Shown here piece by piece: positions 36,191 through 49,316 of a DNA stretch of 64,000 nucleotides. The stretch spans positions 62,001 through 126,000 of the forward strand of contig JASANH010000433.1 in NCBI GenBank assembly GCA_030248295.1, written 5' to 3'. This stretch comes from Mesodorylaimus sp. YZB2_4. Its lineage: Eukaryota; Nematoda; Enoplea; Dorylaimida; Dorylaimidae. Position numbers and translations under genes: made by a program. Each line of letters begins with the position of its first letter. Positions within the stretch are counted from its first letter, which is position 1. The notes below the pieces were generated by a model that worked only from the letters and a program-made list of their open reading frames with translations, made no database searches and was not told where the DNA came from.

Positions 36191-39100
36191 ATGGCCTCTC
36201 CGAATGCGTCAGTCGACGAACAATTGACCAGCGCCAATGAGTTTGCAACTGATTCTGAATCAGTACAAGAGGATAAGGAAGTGAAAGAAACTGAAGAAGG
36301 AGCCAAACGAATCGAGGAAGGATTTATGGAAAAACTTCCAATTCCTGATTTAGATCCCGATTGTACACTCTCCGATTTCAATTCTAAAAAATCTGAGAAG
36401 AAGCGAAAATCAACTACGGCGATTGACGATCGGCATAAATCTAAATCATCTAAAATTGGAGCGAATATTGAAAAATCGGATGATCAACCAGTCGTCAAGG
36501 CCAACCCTTTCAAATCATTTAGCATTTCCAATATTTTGAACAAAGACAAGACACCAACCAAGGACACCGAGATCGTCCACTCCAACGCGATTATGCCAAC
36601 CACGGCTTCGACTACCATACCATCCGCTTTCCCAAATCCTACAGCACCATTCACCAATCAATTTCTACCACCGGCTGCTCTCAGTTATTGGTACCCATGG
36701 CTCCCGTTTTATCAGTTGGATGCTGTCACATTGAAACAGAGAAGTGGTAAGTTCAGTCGCCTCCCCCCGTAATGAACATGTTTAGCAAAATGTATGCTGC
36801 TTGCGTAGTTATTCTTCAAACGACCGCGTCTTGTCGGCTAATAGGGGGCAGAAGACTGCCGAACACGAGGTCTAGGTCGAGTTTTTTCATTTTTCCTGGA
36901 ACTTTAGAGCTGGGCCGCGATAGCCAGCATTTGTGATTGGTCAATGCAGCGAAATGTGCTTATGATCGCTTGACAACTCCATTCTTGAAATCTCTTTCTG
37001 TCGCTCCTTTTTGTATACCGAATTGTCAAGCTTGTTTCCAGGGTCACTGATTCCTAATCCGTCAAAATTATAGACCCTTCTCACATTCCATTCATGCGAG
37101 CCTCGTCGTGCGTGTTTGTGGTGCGCTCGAATAAGAAAAACGTTAATCTCGATGAAACTGTACGTCCATTACAAACACCCGTTTTCACATGGTTTTTACA
37201 AAAGGAACATTCTTGGCCTATGCTGAGAATTGTACATAATAACAAAGCGAATGCCGATCAGGCGTATGGAACGTTTTCGCACAAACTTCTAACCTTTTGA
37301 AAAGGTTCATTTGGGCATAGAATTGGTGTACAGTAGGAACACAAACCATTGGTACTTACCTACCTTAGTCGGCGAGGGCAACGATTTTCGGCTCCATTAA
37401 TTCGGCAATAGGCGAACTTGAGTGAAGGTGCCAGAATGATTGGCAGATAGTATGTCGGTCGTGAAAACACAAAACGCGCATGTTTGACGTCTTTTCCTAA
37501 CCTCGTTCAGATTACATCTCTTTGAATTGTTCATCTTTGTCGCACCTTTTCGTCGCGCCACCACTTAAAAAGCCCATTACGTCTTGTATAAGTATGCTCG
37601 ATTCGCTCCCCTTCTCGACAGTGATGACTTTATCGAAAACTTAACTCGATGGAGTTGCGCTGTTGTAACTCACCAAACGCATTTTCCTATTTTTACTTGC
37701 CTCGCTTGTTTGGTGGCAATTTTGAAGAGAGTCGGTGAGAAAACGTACATGGCATACGAATTTGAAAAAAAAGTGAGAAAGTTTTTCCCACTTTGGACTT
37801 TTATTTTTCGATTAAACTACCCCTACGCCGCTGAGTAGAGCGTGTAGAGCGTGGCAATTAGAGTGAAGTGCGGGTGTTAGATTTCTAAAGGGGCTTTTGC
37901 GAGGGTAGTTGTCGCGCGAGAGCGGTTACAGTATACCGTGTCCTTTTCTGAGTGATGAAAAGCGATCATTGTAGGACAAGGCAGCACCTCCATAGGCGTC
38001 TTTTGCCAATAAAAACAGGGCCGATTCTTGTCTATCGTCCGTTCTCAGGCCACTCAACGGAAGCAATATGATTAATTTACTGATGCAATCAGAATACCGC
38101 TGCTTTTCAGTCGACGGGACGGCGACTAACTATTGGAACGAGGCCTCGTCCCGTCTTAGCTTTTCGATAAGCTAAGCAATAATCGCGATGTCCCCAGGCA
38201 AAACGCTCAGGAAGTCGATTCGAGAGCAATAGTTGAAGAATTAGGCTCGAGCTGTGTTCGCCCCTCCTCGAGAGTCGAGCAGAGCAGAAACTAATTTCAT
38301 TCTATTGGATGGCAATTTCCTGAAGGACTCGATCTTTCCCTTACGTCCCATGTTATCTGCGATTGTAGAAGTGTGTCTCATGTTTTTAACTTGCGCTTTC
38401 CCGGAACATGTGTAAAATGAAATCGGTGCGCAGCTTATTACAGTAAGACACAGCTTCCTCTAGCATCTCTGAACCATCATTACAGAAGGATAAGGTGGGC
38501 TACATGCGGCCTTTGCTTTTCAGATTTGGCTCTCGAGCTGACCAAAAAAGGAGCACAAGCATCGACGGAATCATGTACGAGCAGTGGGAGCGCGGCATTG
38601 ATGGCCGGCCTTTTTTCTATGGCCCATCAAGATCATTCGGGGAATCCCAAGCTGGCCAAACTGCCAGATCACATTGGAGGCCATCAACATGAATCTCTGT
38701 GGGAAAGTGCAGTTTCTTCGCAACGTCGTGATTCCAATGTGGATCAATTGGGTAGCGGACGTGATAAACCTCACCAGCAGTCATTCTTCAATGGCAGTGG
38801 TGATCACGATGATGATGAGAATAGCGAGAATGGACGAGGCGAAACGGGAAACAACGGAACGATCATGGACGACGATGACGACGATGCTGGAAGCGGTAGT
38901 AATCGAGGCACACCATCGTCCACAAACGACGGCGGGGACGTGATTAGCGGTGGCATGAAACGAAAGAAGAAGACTCGCACAGTGTTCAGTCGCAGTCAAG
39001 TGTTCCAACTGGAATCAACATTTGATGTGAAACGCTACCTGTCCAGTGCAGAGCGGGCTGGACTGGCCGCCAGCTTACGTTTGACTGAGACCCAAGTTAA

Positions 39101-39587
39101 GATATGGGTAAGAAATCAACGTGTCCTTCAAAGCATTACTTTTTCATAGTTGAAATTATTTTAGTTCCAAAATCGAAGAAACAAATGGAAGCGTCAAATG
39201 GCAGCTGAATTGGAAGCGGCTAATATGGCTCAAGCTCGAGCTAGTTTGATCCAAAACGTAGCTGCGGCTGCAGCAGCCGCAGCAGCCAGTTCCCGAGTCG
39301 GCCTTTTTGATAATTCCGTTACTGGTTCGGGCACCGGGGCCGCCTCGGCTGTATCTACAACCGCTTCGTCATCGAGTCCGGAAACAGCGACAGGAGGCGT
39401 TGGTCAAACGACACCCATCGCCAATGTTGGAGCAGCAGCGGCACTGGGACCTTATTCGCTGTATTACGGTAGCGGGGCTTTGTACGCCGCTGCCGCTTTA
39501 GCTGCTCATCAGCAACATCGTCAAGGTTCGAGCACACCAATCATCACTGCGGCCAATCCTATCCCGCAGATGAGCAGATTGGTATAA
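36191..39587 (+). CDS. HMX/NKX5-family homeobox transcription factor
   Basis: HMX proteins pattern sensory organs and the nervous system. Exons 36191-36746, 38524-39107 and 39165-39587 join in phase for 520 residues. Residues 110-116 (FSISNIL) match the eh1-type repressor motif found near the N-terminus of HMX proteins. The homeodomain (about 333-392) reads [19 protein letters not shown], then [25 protein letters not shown] and [11 protein letters not shown]. It continues into the HMX-specific [14 protein letters not shown] block. The stretch before it is acidic (DDDDDDAG), and the C-terminus is Ala/Ser-rich with poly-Ala. The intron inside the homeodomain at KIW|FQ is a frequent homeobox position. 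The first intron is 1.78 kb. AATAAA lies at 39944-39949. The start ATG is chosen because the codons before it look untranslated. Confidence 0.95.
36747..38523 (+). other. Hmx intron 1, no coding content seen
   Basis: This 1,777-bp intron runs from GTAAGT at 36747 to the CAG at 38521-38523. It holds no recognisable exon or repeat. It has several AT-rich segments and would be a place to look for enhancers. Confidence 0.6.
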
Positions 39588-40962
39588 GCCGCCCATTAAT
39601 CCAGTTTATATATCTGTCGATCTCGACATGCCTGCTTTAGTGATGAATGTTATTATCGTATTTGTGGCCAAAGTATTTGTCCAAGGGTGGCGATAACAAA
39701 CTTGCTAAGCGTTGCTTTACTCAAGTTTTTCCTTAAAATTTTGCCTATGTGCAATATGTTCGGCTAATGTCATGGGGAAGTTTAGATGTACGCATATTTG
39801 TTCTTACATGCATACCCGCATCCGTTAAGTATACGTATTTGTAAAAGATGAGTATCCTTGTTTTGACCGATGGGGATTTCAAAGAGATTAGTTTAGTCAT
39901 GGCGTCCGTGAGGACCTATTTGGAAAAATCGATCAAAGTCAGAAATAAATGTCTGCAACTAAAATTATGAATTTAGATTACAATGAACTTTGCCTTCATT
40001 CGATCGTCTTCATCGCAAAGCGAACTGTTCATGTTCATGTTTTACCACATCACCAAACGCTTATGCGCACTCGAGGGTGACGGGACAACTGTAACGATAA
40101 GCCACTGTAGCAAGTCTTGCGCTACCTTTACAAAGGGGTATTTCAAGCTCAGTGACTCGCGGCTGACTCCTACTATCAGCTCTCAAACATCGGGCAGGTG
40201 TGGTGGATCAAACATGGGTAATCGATAAATCAATGTATCGATTTACAACGGACTATATCACAAAGGAAACAAAAATCACTACTGTATATGACGTCACCTC
40301 GTCTAACAAGTAGTGTACGTAGAGTACTATCAAGCTCAATCCTACATTACAATGACCTGTATCTGATAAAAATACAATACTCGATTATCGAATGATTTGG
40401 TTATAGCCCGATCACAATTGGAATCTTAGTTTCGTAGAAACTGTTAAGGCAAGAAGGCACAGAGCTGCTAAAATGAGAAAAATCTGAAAGCTGTTTCAAA
40501 AAGCATAACTTGGAAAACTTCCTACCTGATACGACTGATACGCCGAGTGTTCCTGCACTGTTAGCACACTTATTAGATCCCCATTTCTTGGACCATGTGC
40601 TTTGCTTGTCCTCGCTATATTTCGATAAAGTGGCGACAATAGAGCTGCTGGCTGGATCTAAAATTAAAGTCACAAATCGTTATTTTTACATGACCTCTTG
40701 GTGGTCCCATCCGCATCACATAGTCTGTTCAATCTGCAAGTGTCGCCCACCAGCTATAAGACATCCATATGGGCTTATCGGACCATCTAGCAAGCATCTC
40801 TGCAACTCAACTAGGAGAGCCTCAAAGGTATTTTGGGTCAGACTCCAGCTTCCTCAGTCCTCACGAACTGCATCAACCTCCCTTGCTGGCCACTCTGCTG
40901 ACTCTGACTCGCGAGCACTGAAGCGTCATGCAAGGCCTGGAATTCAAGGTGCCTGGATTCAT
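39588..40962. other. Hmx 3' untranslated region and intergenic
   Basis: The Hmx 3' untranslated region with AATAAA at 39944 is followed by a SINE-A remnant at 40020-40215. A plus-strand frame around 40510-41094 has no recognisable domain; its left part vaguely recalls transposase tails, but not enough to call. Confidence 0.45.
40020..40215 (-). repeat. tRNA-derived SINE, family A, remnant copy 4
   Basis: The tail-side part is seen on the plus strand as GTTCATGTTTTACCACATCA followed by GCGCACTCGAGGG, as in copies 1-3. The tRNA-like head cannot be recognised with certainty. Short CATGTT units stand at the left end in place of the CATGA tail. Confidence 0.4.
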
Positions 40963-43900
40963 TCACAGAGCAATCTCCAGAGTAAGAAGCCCCAGAACCC
41001 CAGCTACCAAGCGAGAGGGCGATGTCTTGTAGTAGGGAGTCCAGACGGCCCCATTTGTCTTGATGTCGTTAGGGACAAGGGAAAACCAGCTTAAGCCCAA
41101 TAAAATGATAAAGGAAACCCAAACTACTACGCCAGCGCGGCCCAAAAGAAAAACTATAGCATGGATCGCAGCTCTGGTTTTGGAAAACCTGTTACCAAAA
41201 CATTTCTGGAAGTACAGTACTTAATCGACGTTATGGAGAAGAAAATCCAAGACTACTCGGCCACCTTACCAAAAACTGAAATGTCATACAAAACGCATCC
41301 TTTGAATTTGGACGCAGCAATTTCATCTTGCGACGAAGTCACTTCCACTTTTTGTCTATCCACGTGGAACTCCTCCGAAATGGCATCAGTGAGTTGGTCT
41401 CTGCAAAAATCCTCATTTTTGTTCAAAACGATTCAAATTTTATAGCATACTTGTCGACATTCTCTGGCACATAGACATCCACCGAGCGCACATTCCATGA
41501 CGATAACGGCACACAGGCCAAGGTCTGTTTGGTACTCGCGTTTCGCACTCGCAAAACTCGATCATTAACTGCAATGGAATAAGAAAAGCAATTGTGATTA
41601 ATGTTTAAAATATTGAAGTGCTTACGTCCATAGGGCCCAGAAACAGGCAAGAATGGAGTACATGAGCATTGTTGCGATGGCACGCTTTGAATTCTTTGAG
41701 TCAGATCTCCGAGAGCGCACTGACCGGGATTCTTTGCGCAGATTGTTGAGTAGCTCTGTTGGAAAAATCGATTAGTAGGATCGACAGATAAGCAAGGAGA
41801 AGACACCAGTGCCACGCCACAAGCTCAGCAAGACCCACAGTATATTTCCTCGTGAAAAGCATCCGTGTGCGTTGCAGACCTTGAGACGATGATGGGCTAT
41901 AACTGACCTGGCTTTGCCCTCAATGCCACCCACTCCAGACCACAAAAAGATGGGTAACTGGCGCAGATCACACAATCAGTCCACAAGTGTCGAACGTACT
42001 TTTTTTGAAACGTTGACAAAAAATGGATTATAAGCCAGAGCGCTGGAATTGCTACACGCGCCTTCAACATCTGTACTACCGTTGCGTTGGCTTGCATCAA
42101 GGATTTCAAAAATCAGATTTGATAATTTCACGTCACTCGGTAGCTGAAAGCAAGTTCTTAGCACCAACAAACTTGAAGAAATGGAAGCAACGTACCTGCA
42201 AATTATTGCAAAGGCTAGTCATTGCGGCCGGAAACGCATCGTCCTTCAGTTCAACGGACTGGTACTAAAATAGGGGAAGTCAGAGGTACCCATAGAAGGT
42301 TTCCAGTAGCAGATTGAGAGGGAATTGAGCAGTCTGACTGAACTAGATTGAAATAAGATTCTGAAAAATATTTTGTGCGGCCGAACACTCCGGGGCAGCG
42401 ATGTACGGCCACACAAAAGATGAGGCTTTAACATTGCTACTTACATACCATGTACACGGTCCCATTCAGCCCTCCACTTCCTGAGAATGTGGCCACAGTC
42501 CCCCGGTGCAAATGATCACTTGCATCTCCATGGTCCATGCAAGCCCTTCCGTCTTCCATGATAGGCGATGACGTATATGTAATGTTGGAACAACCTTTGA
42601 CCCAGCCAGCATCCACTTTTAAGGTTTGGTCAACGATTGAGTACGAGCCTGCCAGGGGCATGGCACGACTGATGAATGTAAATGGGACATCCGGTTGGTC
42701 AAATCCCGATATGTTGAATCGACCGAGATGCTGGGACAGCTCTCCGATTGCGCAACTTGCCTTTGATTTTCTGCACAAGTCTATGCCCATGGTAACGGGA
42801 TCGAATAAGTCGCGGTCCTTAGAGCAGCTCATGTCGTCCAGATTTGGATCGATACTGCGAGCCCTAATTGACCATGTTACATCGGTGCTTGGCTTGTCGT
42901 CGAACAGATGGTGTATATCGCCTACGACGGGCAGAGAAGGGTCAAAGGTCAGTGAAGACGAAATTCAGCGAACGAAATTCGATGTACAGTACGGAGGGGG
43001 CGAGTACCTGAGTGTCCACCCTTTAATTGAACTGGCAAGTAGCCGGGTGCCCTACCAATCTGCAAGTGCAACTACCCACAACGGCCCAATGGCAAGCACT
43101 GAAGCTGTTGCATTTGATGAGGTCACCAGATACCCCTCCCATTCAAGAAGTGCGCACCTGCTATCACAGCGATTGCCTCGGGTCGTGACTTCGGCTGAGC
43201 AAAGGCCACAGCACCAGCGAACGGATAATAAAAGGAAGCTTGTGCGAAAACTGTATCTTCTTGTTCAGGCCTAATGATTGCGCACATGTCATCAGCTTCC
43301 TTATTCGGCCATTTAACCAGCATCGTTTTCATGAGCACGTTATTGACAACACTTTCCAAAGCGGCGTCAGTGAAATATGCCGCATAGGCCAGAGTGTCAT
43401 CGTCGGCCTGGTCGCTCTCGACTTGCAAGGCATTATAAGATGAAAGTAAATTTAAACGTTGTCCAAGCCTCGAGCAATCGGCCTCCTTGCTCGAGGACGT
43501 TCGCTGATGAAGGCTAAACGATGGTGGCGTCGGTGCCTTTCGAGTTGAGTTGGACGAAATGAATATAGATGATGACAAACTGTCATTGTTTGCGTCCTTG
43601 TGAAACTGCGTCGTAGCCGGTTTCGTTTGCTGAGGCAGTTTGAAGCGAACGAGCAAAGGATGAAATAGTGTCTCTTGTTTGAACAAAACTGACTCTTCCA
43701 TTCCTAAACCATTTTTCACTTTCCCATTCGCTTGCCCACTCCAACCGTTGCTTAAACGAATTCGCGAACATCCGAACACATTATATCGATCCCAGTACTT
43801 GATCAGCTGACTTTTCAGTACGAGCACTGAGGACTCTAAATCATCCACAGCCGACGATTGGCTATCGCCCGAACCGCTTCTCCAGTCCTTGATTTCCAGA

Positions 43901-45618
43901 AGTTGTACAGTTTCGGGTCGAAGTGAAGCCAAATCCGGTGGAGGCTCGAAACGCGTGTCACTTTTGTCGCCCGATTCGAGACAAGATTGCCATATTGGTT
44001 CACGATAATCAGCACTCGGAATCCACCATTTATTCTGGAAAAGCATCGAGAAGGTATGGCGCGTCATGTGTTATTGTAAGGGTGGACGGGGGGATGTGTG
44101 GGAGCAGGGGTGGATGTACCAGTGGGAGTGGATGACAGTCAGGGAGGGAGCTAAAGTATTGCAACTAGAGTTAGCCAACAGATCAAAAGAAAAACAAAAG
44201 TGATCAAATGGGTTCCAATAGAGGCCACATTCGATCCCAAATGAATGAGCGCATAGCAATAAAGCACATTGACCGAAAAGGCAACCCAAAAAGTTTTGAG
44301 TCTTGGAATTAGTGAAATCTTTGAATTATAAATTTTAAGTCAAGTCTCTAAACTTGATCCACCGACTCCTGAACATCGTATGTGGAGGATGTAGATTCTG
44401 GTCGAAGTGACCGCTGAAATCGCTGTTTTAGTGGCCTTGCAGAGGTCTTCCGCTCTCAAAAATCAGCAGAAGAAAGAATGCGAGTAACCGATTTCTACTG
44501 ATTGTAAGAGACATAGGTTAGGAGACTTTTCTGCAGTATTGCTAAAAGTGCCTGCTCCTTCCTTACTTTGGAACTGGAAGAAGGAATCAGAAACTGGTCA
44601 CCCAGGAAGCTACAAAACGTTCCCATTCCCCATTAGACTGTAATCTCAGAGAAGGTTCCGAGATATTCGATTTCTCCCACTGTGAACCGGGTCTGAAAAG
44701 ACTTTCAGGATTTGATATCAGAATCAAGAAGATCAGAATCACAATATCAGAATCAAGAAGATGTGTCGTAAATTAGGACATTTGAGTAAGAGAGGACCTG
44801 AGCTGTAAAACTGACTTGCGGGCCTTCTCGTTGAAGGATCTAAAAGAGGATGCACAGACCACCAGCTCATTTTTATTCTCATGGTTGATTAATCCTGGCG
44901 ACTCCAAGTCGGGCCAACTAATTCCCGATTTTCTTCGACCCATCACAATATTTAGGATTGACCTAGTTTTCCTTTCTAAAAACCTCCTTCTAACCCATTC
45001 CTTCTCCACCTTCCTCACCTTCAAAGTCCAGTTGACAGCAGGTTCCAAATTATTGCCATTGCTTAATCGGCTGTACAACTTTAATACGTTATTGCTAACG
45101 TCCAAGAAAAAATAAATGTCACCAACAAGTTGTGGTCCATAAAATCGTGATTCGAGTACTTTGATGTCGTCTGATATGATATTAGCGCAGGCTACGCCGT
45201 GTCGGTTTTTCGAATCTCCGTCCATCAATAAGATACTTCTGGCTTGAAGATCAGCAAGTGACATTTTTATGGTTATTGTACCTCTCCAACTGCCCGCTGT
45301 TGCACGGTCTTTAGCTTTCAATGTGCCACTAGCTAAAAAGCTAGCGCTTCTTTTACGGACCAAATCTTCGCACGTCTCATCCCCGTAAGTGAACGGGGTT
45401 TCCAGGATCGCCCACTCGATTTCTGTCCCATTCGTATTCAAAGACAAGAAATTGAAAGTGACTGTGGTCTCGTTAGATCCTTGCTCAAATGTAATCCACC
45501 CTTTCGTTCCATGATAAGCCACCGGAAATCGGCCATTGTTGGCTCCATTGACTCCGAGAATCATTTGGAGATGAATAAAGAGAAAAATTAGATAACGGGC
45601 CAAATTGAGAGTGGACAT
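40963..45618 (-). CDS. Copper-only SOD-repeat protein (CSRP-like), secreted or membrane-anchored
   Basis: A signal peptide (MSTLNLARYLIFLFIHLQMI) leads into several divergent Cu/Zn-SOD-like repeats. Minus-strand exons in phase: 45618-44798 (donor weak), 44692-44602 (putative), 44034-43158, 42921-42449, 42264-42196, 42143-42000, 41755-41626, 41568-41451, 41400-41270 and 41171-40963 (weak acceptor), 1,020 residues if all are right. Repeat signs recur: strand starts such as PFAGAVAFAQ and LVGDIYFF, a C...YNPF block (CSNSSALAYNPF), CAIGELSQHLGRFNISG and CALGDLTQRI, PLAGSYSIV and LPVSGPYG, and closing GVACANI, FGCSRI or MCAII. The last part (DAISEEFHVDRQKVEVTSS) resembles the C-terminal segment of such proteins, and a hydrophobic run (VVVWVSFIILLGLSWFSL) follows. 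Histidine ligands of active SOD are mostly missing, so catalysis is doubtful. The family (animal and fungal CSRPs, fly Rsod) is known; membership here is by pattern. Confidence 0.72.
44706..44762. repeat. Short direct repeat
   Basis: ATATCAGAATCAAGAAGAT occurs twice with a short spacer, inside the putative first intron region of the SOD-repeat gene. It is probably a local slippage duplication. Confidence 0.6.
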
Positions 45619-48025
45619 AATTGGTAATTGTAGTCGAACTATCCTTCAACTTATCGCACCCGCTCTCTTGTTTGCTTGTAGAAACGATGTTATTGTTTGA
45701 AAAGTTTGGGAAGTTCTCTTAGTCGCCTTTAGTCCATCTAAGGTAGGCCTAGCCCGCCCAGTGAGGCAACTAGTTTCTCCTTTTACCTGCCAACCCCAAA
45801 ACGTTTCGTTTCTCGGTCACGTTTCCTGCACAGTTTGAAAAGGAGTTGTACAGTTCTGCACATCGCAATATGATGAATTGAACAGGCAGCGTAGGTGACG
45901 CCAGTCGAGACGGACAGCGGGTGCAACTGGAAGAAAGAGTAATAGACTTTCCCAAAATGGTAGTCATGAGAAATTGGGCGGATAAGAGTTGGGTCACGGG
46001 GAAGGCGTAGCCTTGACATGGCTAAATTCTGCCGCAAAAAAGTGGCGAAGAAGGAATCATTGTGCGCCATGTGTCTTGTGAACGTGATTCTATTATGTTC
46101 CCCTGGTTTCACCAAGGCTGCCCGCTGGGCTCCTTGAGGCCACTGATGAGGTTTTCTTCACAGAGAAAATAGAATGACAGAAAATCTCAAATCCAAAAAA
46201 GTTGATGTTTTAATATTCCGCTATGGGACTGCAGCGCATAAATTAACCATAAAAATATCACTTTCTGGTGTTCAAGCCAGCAGTATTTTGTTAACTTAAG
46301 GCAATCCGAAGAGCCGACAGGCCTTGGTATGGCGCGCAGAGTATGCAAACCTACGAAATAGCCCCTGTGTGCAAATCTCTCGAAAGGGGCAAGATACCAG
46401 CTAATAACCTGCGAATTGAGAACTTTGCAAAAGGTTATTCGTGCAAGACCGTCTTTGAAAAGAAACAAAATTCTAATACCACTTCTCTGACAAGTCTACT
46501 GCAGCCTAGTGCATTCCTTTTCAAAGCATTGATTGTGCCCAGCCGCTTACGTTCAGTGTACTTTGTCCAGGAATCAGTGCAGCATACAGAAAGACCTTAA
46601 ACTACTGATGCGCGATACTGGATATCAGAATGTGTCCTGTCTTGTCTACCCATGTTCCCGTGAGAAGCCAAGCGTCTTGTCATCTGCATTGCATGTGGAC
46701 ATTATCCTCCGTTTGAGGGTGGTGCATGGCCAGAGTGCAAGACACAGGAGACGCCTGTGTCCACACAGTATATACAATCCTATTTCTTCACACCGTCTCT
46801 CTCCCGTTCTCAGACAATTTATCACAACCTCATCTACGAGAACCAGTCTTTCTCGAAGAATTTTCGAAGACGCGCGCACTCCAACAAGTCCTCAGACACG
46901 AGGCACAAAAAGATATTGGAAATTCCGATAGCCAGTCCAAACTTCGTAGAACTTGTTTTCTTGACAACTATAGAACCAGTCTTTTAGTGAAAAAAATTTC
47001 AAAACTCAAATACTTGAAGAAATTTTTTCATGTTCAAACTTTAAAAGAATTCAAAACAAGCAGATACTTCGTAAAATTAAAGATTTTAATTGAAAAACAT
47101 GTTTTTCTAATCTTCTTTCAGTCCCTTAGATGAAAATATTTGAAGCAGCAGGCAATTTGAGGGGACAAGATACGCGTCATGTTTTGACTCACTTTGTTCA
47201 ATGATAGATGAGTAGTCGCCCGTCCTGGCTACAACAACGTCTCCATCGCAGTTCTGACTCAAAAGGCGTGTGCAATTTTATGAAATGTTTGATCAAGCAA
47301 GTTGCCTGGGTCCTGCCTCTCGAAAGTTATCCTATGCATAATAAGGGCATGAGACGATTAGGGCCAAGAGATCAGTCATCAAAGTTTGGTAAAGTGCCTT
47401 TCCTGTTTCCTATTCTGTTGTCATTGCGTCTTTTAGAAGTCATCAAGTCGGTCGCGTACGTCGAGCCTAAATCCGCTTTTCACATCACTCCCGTGATGGA
47501 AATCGTTCGTTTCGGCGCGCCTTTTCGCCTTTCCCTTCGTCTTTTTTACGTAACATCGTAATGACTCTGTCCAAGCCAACCTCGTTCTCGCTTTTCAAGC
47601 CACCAGTCCAACGCTAATAGAATTTTTAAGGCTCGAATGAGGGCGCCGTCCATTTTCCGCTGAGAAGGAGAATGGGGAAAACGACTGTGCACCAGGCGGA
47701 GCGGGTAGAATGTGTGCATAAATTGCCTCCTAAGCACTCGAGCCTTGATTAGATACGCCCTATTTGGGCCATTACTATCTCCCCCTAACCGTAACAGAGC
47801 CGCTTTAACCGAGTGTGTTTATTTTGAACTGCAGACGTGGTTTTTCTGTTATCGTCTTTCGGCACCCACGTACGAATTGGACGGGTCGACATTCTACTTG
47901 CGCATTATTCAGAAAAATTTAGAGTGGGAGCCGAGTCAACCAACGCAAAACGTGTCGATTCATCCCGCACTCGACTTGTATTACGCTAGTTAGACCGTAA
48001 AAAGTGATCGCTACTTAGCCTAACA
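45619..48025. other. Intergenic between the SOD-repeat gene and the PPxY gene
   Basis: The two genes are divergently transcribed, so both promoters should lie here. I see no further coding exon. The region from 46.97 to 47.13 kb is strongly AT-rich and Lys/Phe-coding only by composition. Confidence 0.45.
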
Positions 48026-49316
48026 ATGGATGAAGTGGGCAAAGTGGAGTCAGCTTTCTACCAACATTCATTCTACGACGAGAGAGAAAGTGAAATCGTT
48101 GCCAGTGACAATATCTCGACCACTACAGAGAATACTTCACACGTCTCCTCGACCTACGACTCCTGCGCCGAGGCCATCTCTGATTACGTGTGTATCAATT
48201 ATCCCCAGTTGCTAATTATCTGCATCGCCTGCTTTACTGTGCTCATTATGCTCTTCCTTCGACTCGTCTTCTGCTGCTGCAATAGACGACAACGACAGAA
48301 AAGAATGCCCGGCATACTGGCTGGAGAAGGTAGGCTGGGGGTAGCATGATGGGGGACTTCGAGAAATGCCCGATCCATCTAGTGAATCATGATGGCTTAC
48401 GATTAGCCGCCCGTAGGCGGGGGCACTCCCACTGATGGCCAGTCTTAGATATCTAAGATGGCTACGGACGTTAGGCCCATGACGGCAATAGACAAGATGG
48501 GTGGGAATGCGAGGCCACTGTCACAGCGCCGCCTGATTGTGTACGTTTCTCACTGAAAGCCGCAGCCACAGAATAAGCGGATTCACAGTTTTACTGATGG
48601 TTGCCCTTTTATTGATACTGAATGTTCAAAGCCCAAAGTTATTTCCTGATCATCATACCTTATTTATTCCGTGCGAACTTATGCTTGACCTGGTTCAAGG
48701 TTCAGTCTCAATGTTCAGCTTTGTTTGTACTTAAAATCCGAAGTGTACATGAGCACGGAGAGGTTCAGTATTAGAATCATACATCCAGAACATGGATTCC
48801 GAGCAGGGATTACCCCCTCCCAGGGTTTGCCAGTGTTTCCAACAGGGTCACACAGGCTTGTTAATCTACGGTAGGTCATTCCTACCGATTACTTCTTGCT
48901 CATTGTCAGTCCAGAACCGCCATTCCAACTACTGTTCCCTTGCAGGTGACATCATCCGAACCAGGCTCAACAGTGTGTCCATAATCACAGGCAATCCGCC
49001 TCCTCGTTATTCTCAAATTTTTGACCAGGATGGTATTTCCGTTTTCGAGGAAGCCCCGCCAGATTACGAGACAGCTCAGCCAGACTTACTCAAGTCATTG
49101 CCACAAAATCTGAGCCGTACATCCAGTCTGGCCAGCAAAGGTCAATCGACAGAGCCCACCGAGTCTCAGCACACTGGGACAAACCAGTCAGCACCGACCT
49201 CGTCGGTTGTGAGTCCCAGACCAGCGAACATTCCCTCACGCTGCGCCATCGAGCCCATTATCCTGCTGTCAGTTGACAACCTTTTACACGACTCAAGACA
49301 AGAAGTCACCTGTTGA
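48026..49316 (+). CDS. Single-pass membrane protein with two PPxY motifs
   Basis: Two exons (48026-48329 and 48946-49316) join in phase for 224 residues. There is no N-terminal signal. A roughly 60-residue Ser/Thr-rich N-terminus has sites for N-glycosylation (NIS, NTS) and Cys47 and Cys56. One membrane span (about 61-83, LLIICIACFTVLIMLFLRLV) ends in a Cys cluster (FCCC) and a basic NRRQRQKR stop-transfer. The cytoplasmic part has PPRY at 120-123 and PPDY at 139-142, which are WW-domain ligands, so a Nedd4-type E3 ligase or another WW protein is a likely partner. The rest is Ser/Thr/Pro-rich. The layout recalls WBP1/VOPP1-type proteins and fly Commissureless, but sequence similarity is too slight to name it. 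Confidence 0.75.

Noticed and set aside
38495..38692. Alternative-frame ORF in Hmx exon 2
   Set aside because: It is a shadow of the Hmx coding exon in another frame.
40510..41094. Long plus-strand frame as a gene or hAT transposase piece
   Set aside because: It has no ATG in good context or domain pattern, and its right part overlaps the last exon of the SOD-repeat gene on the other strand.
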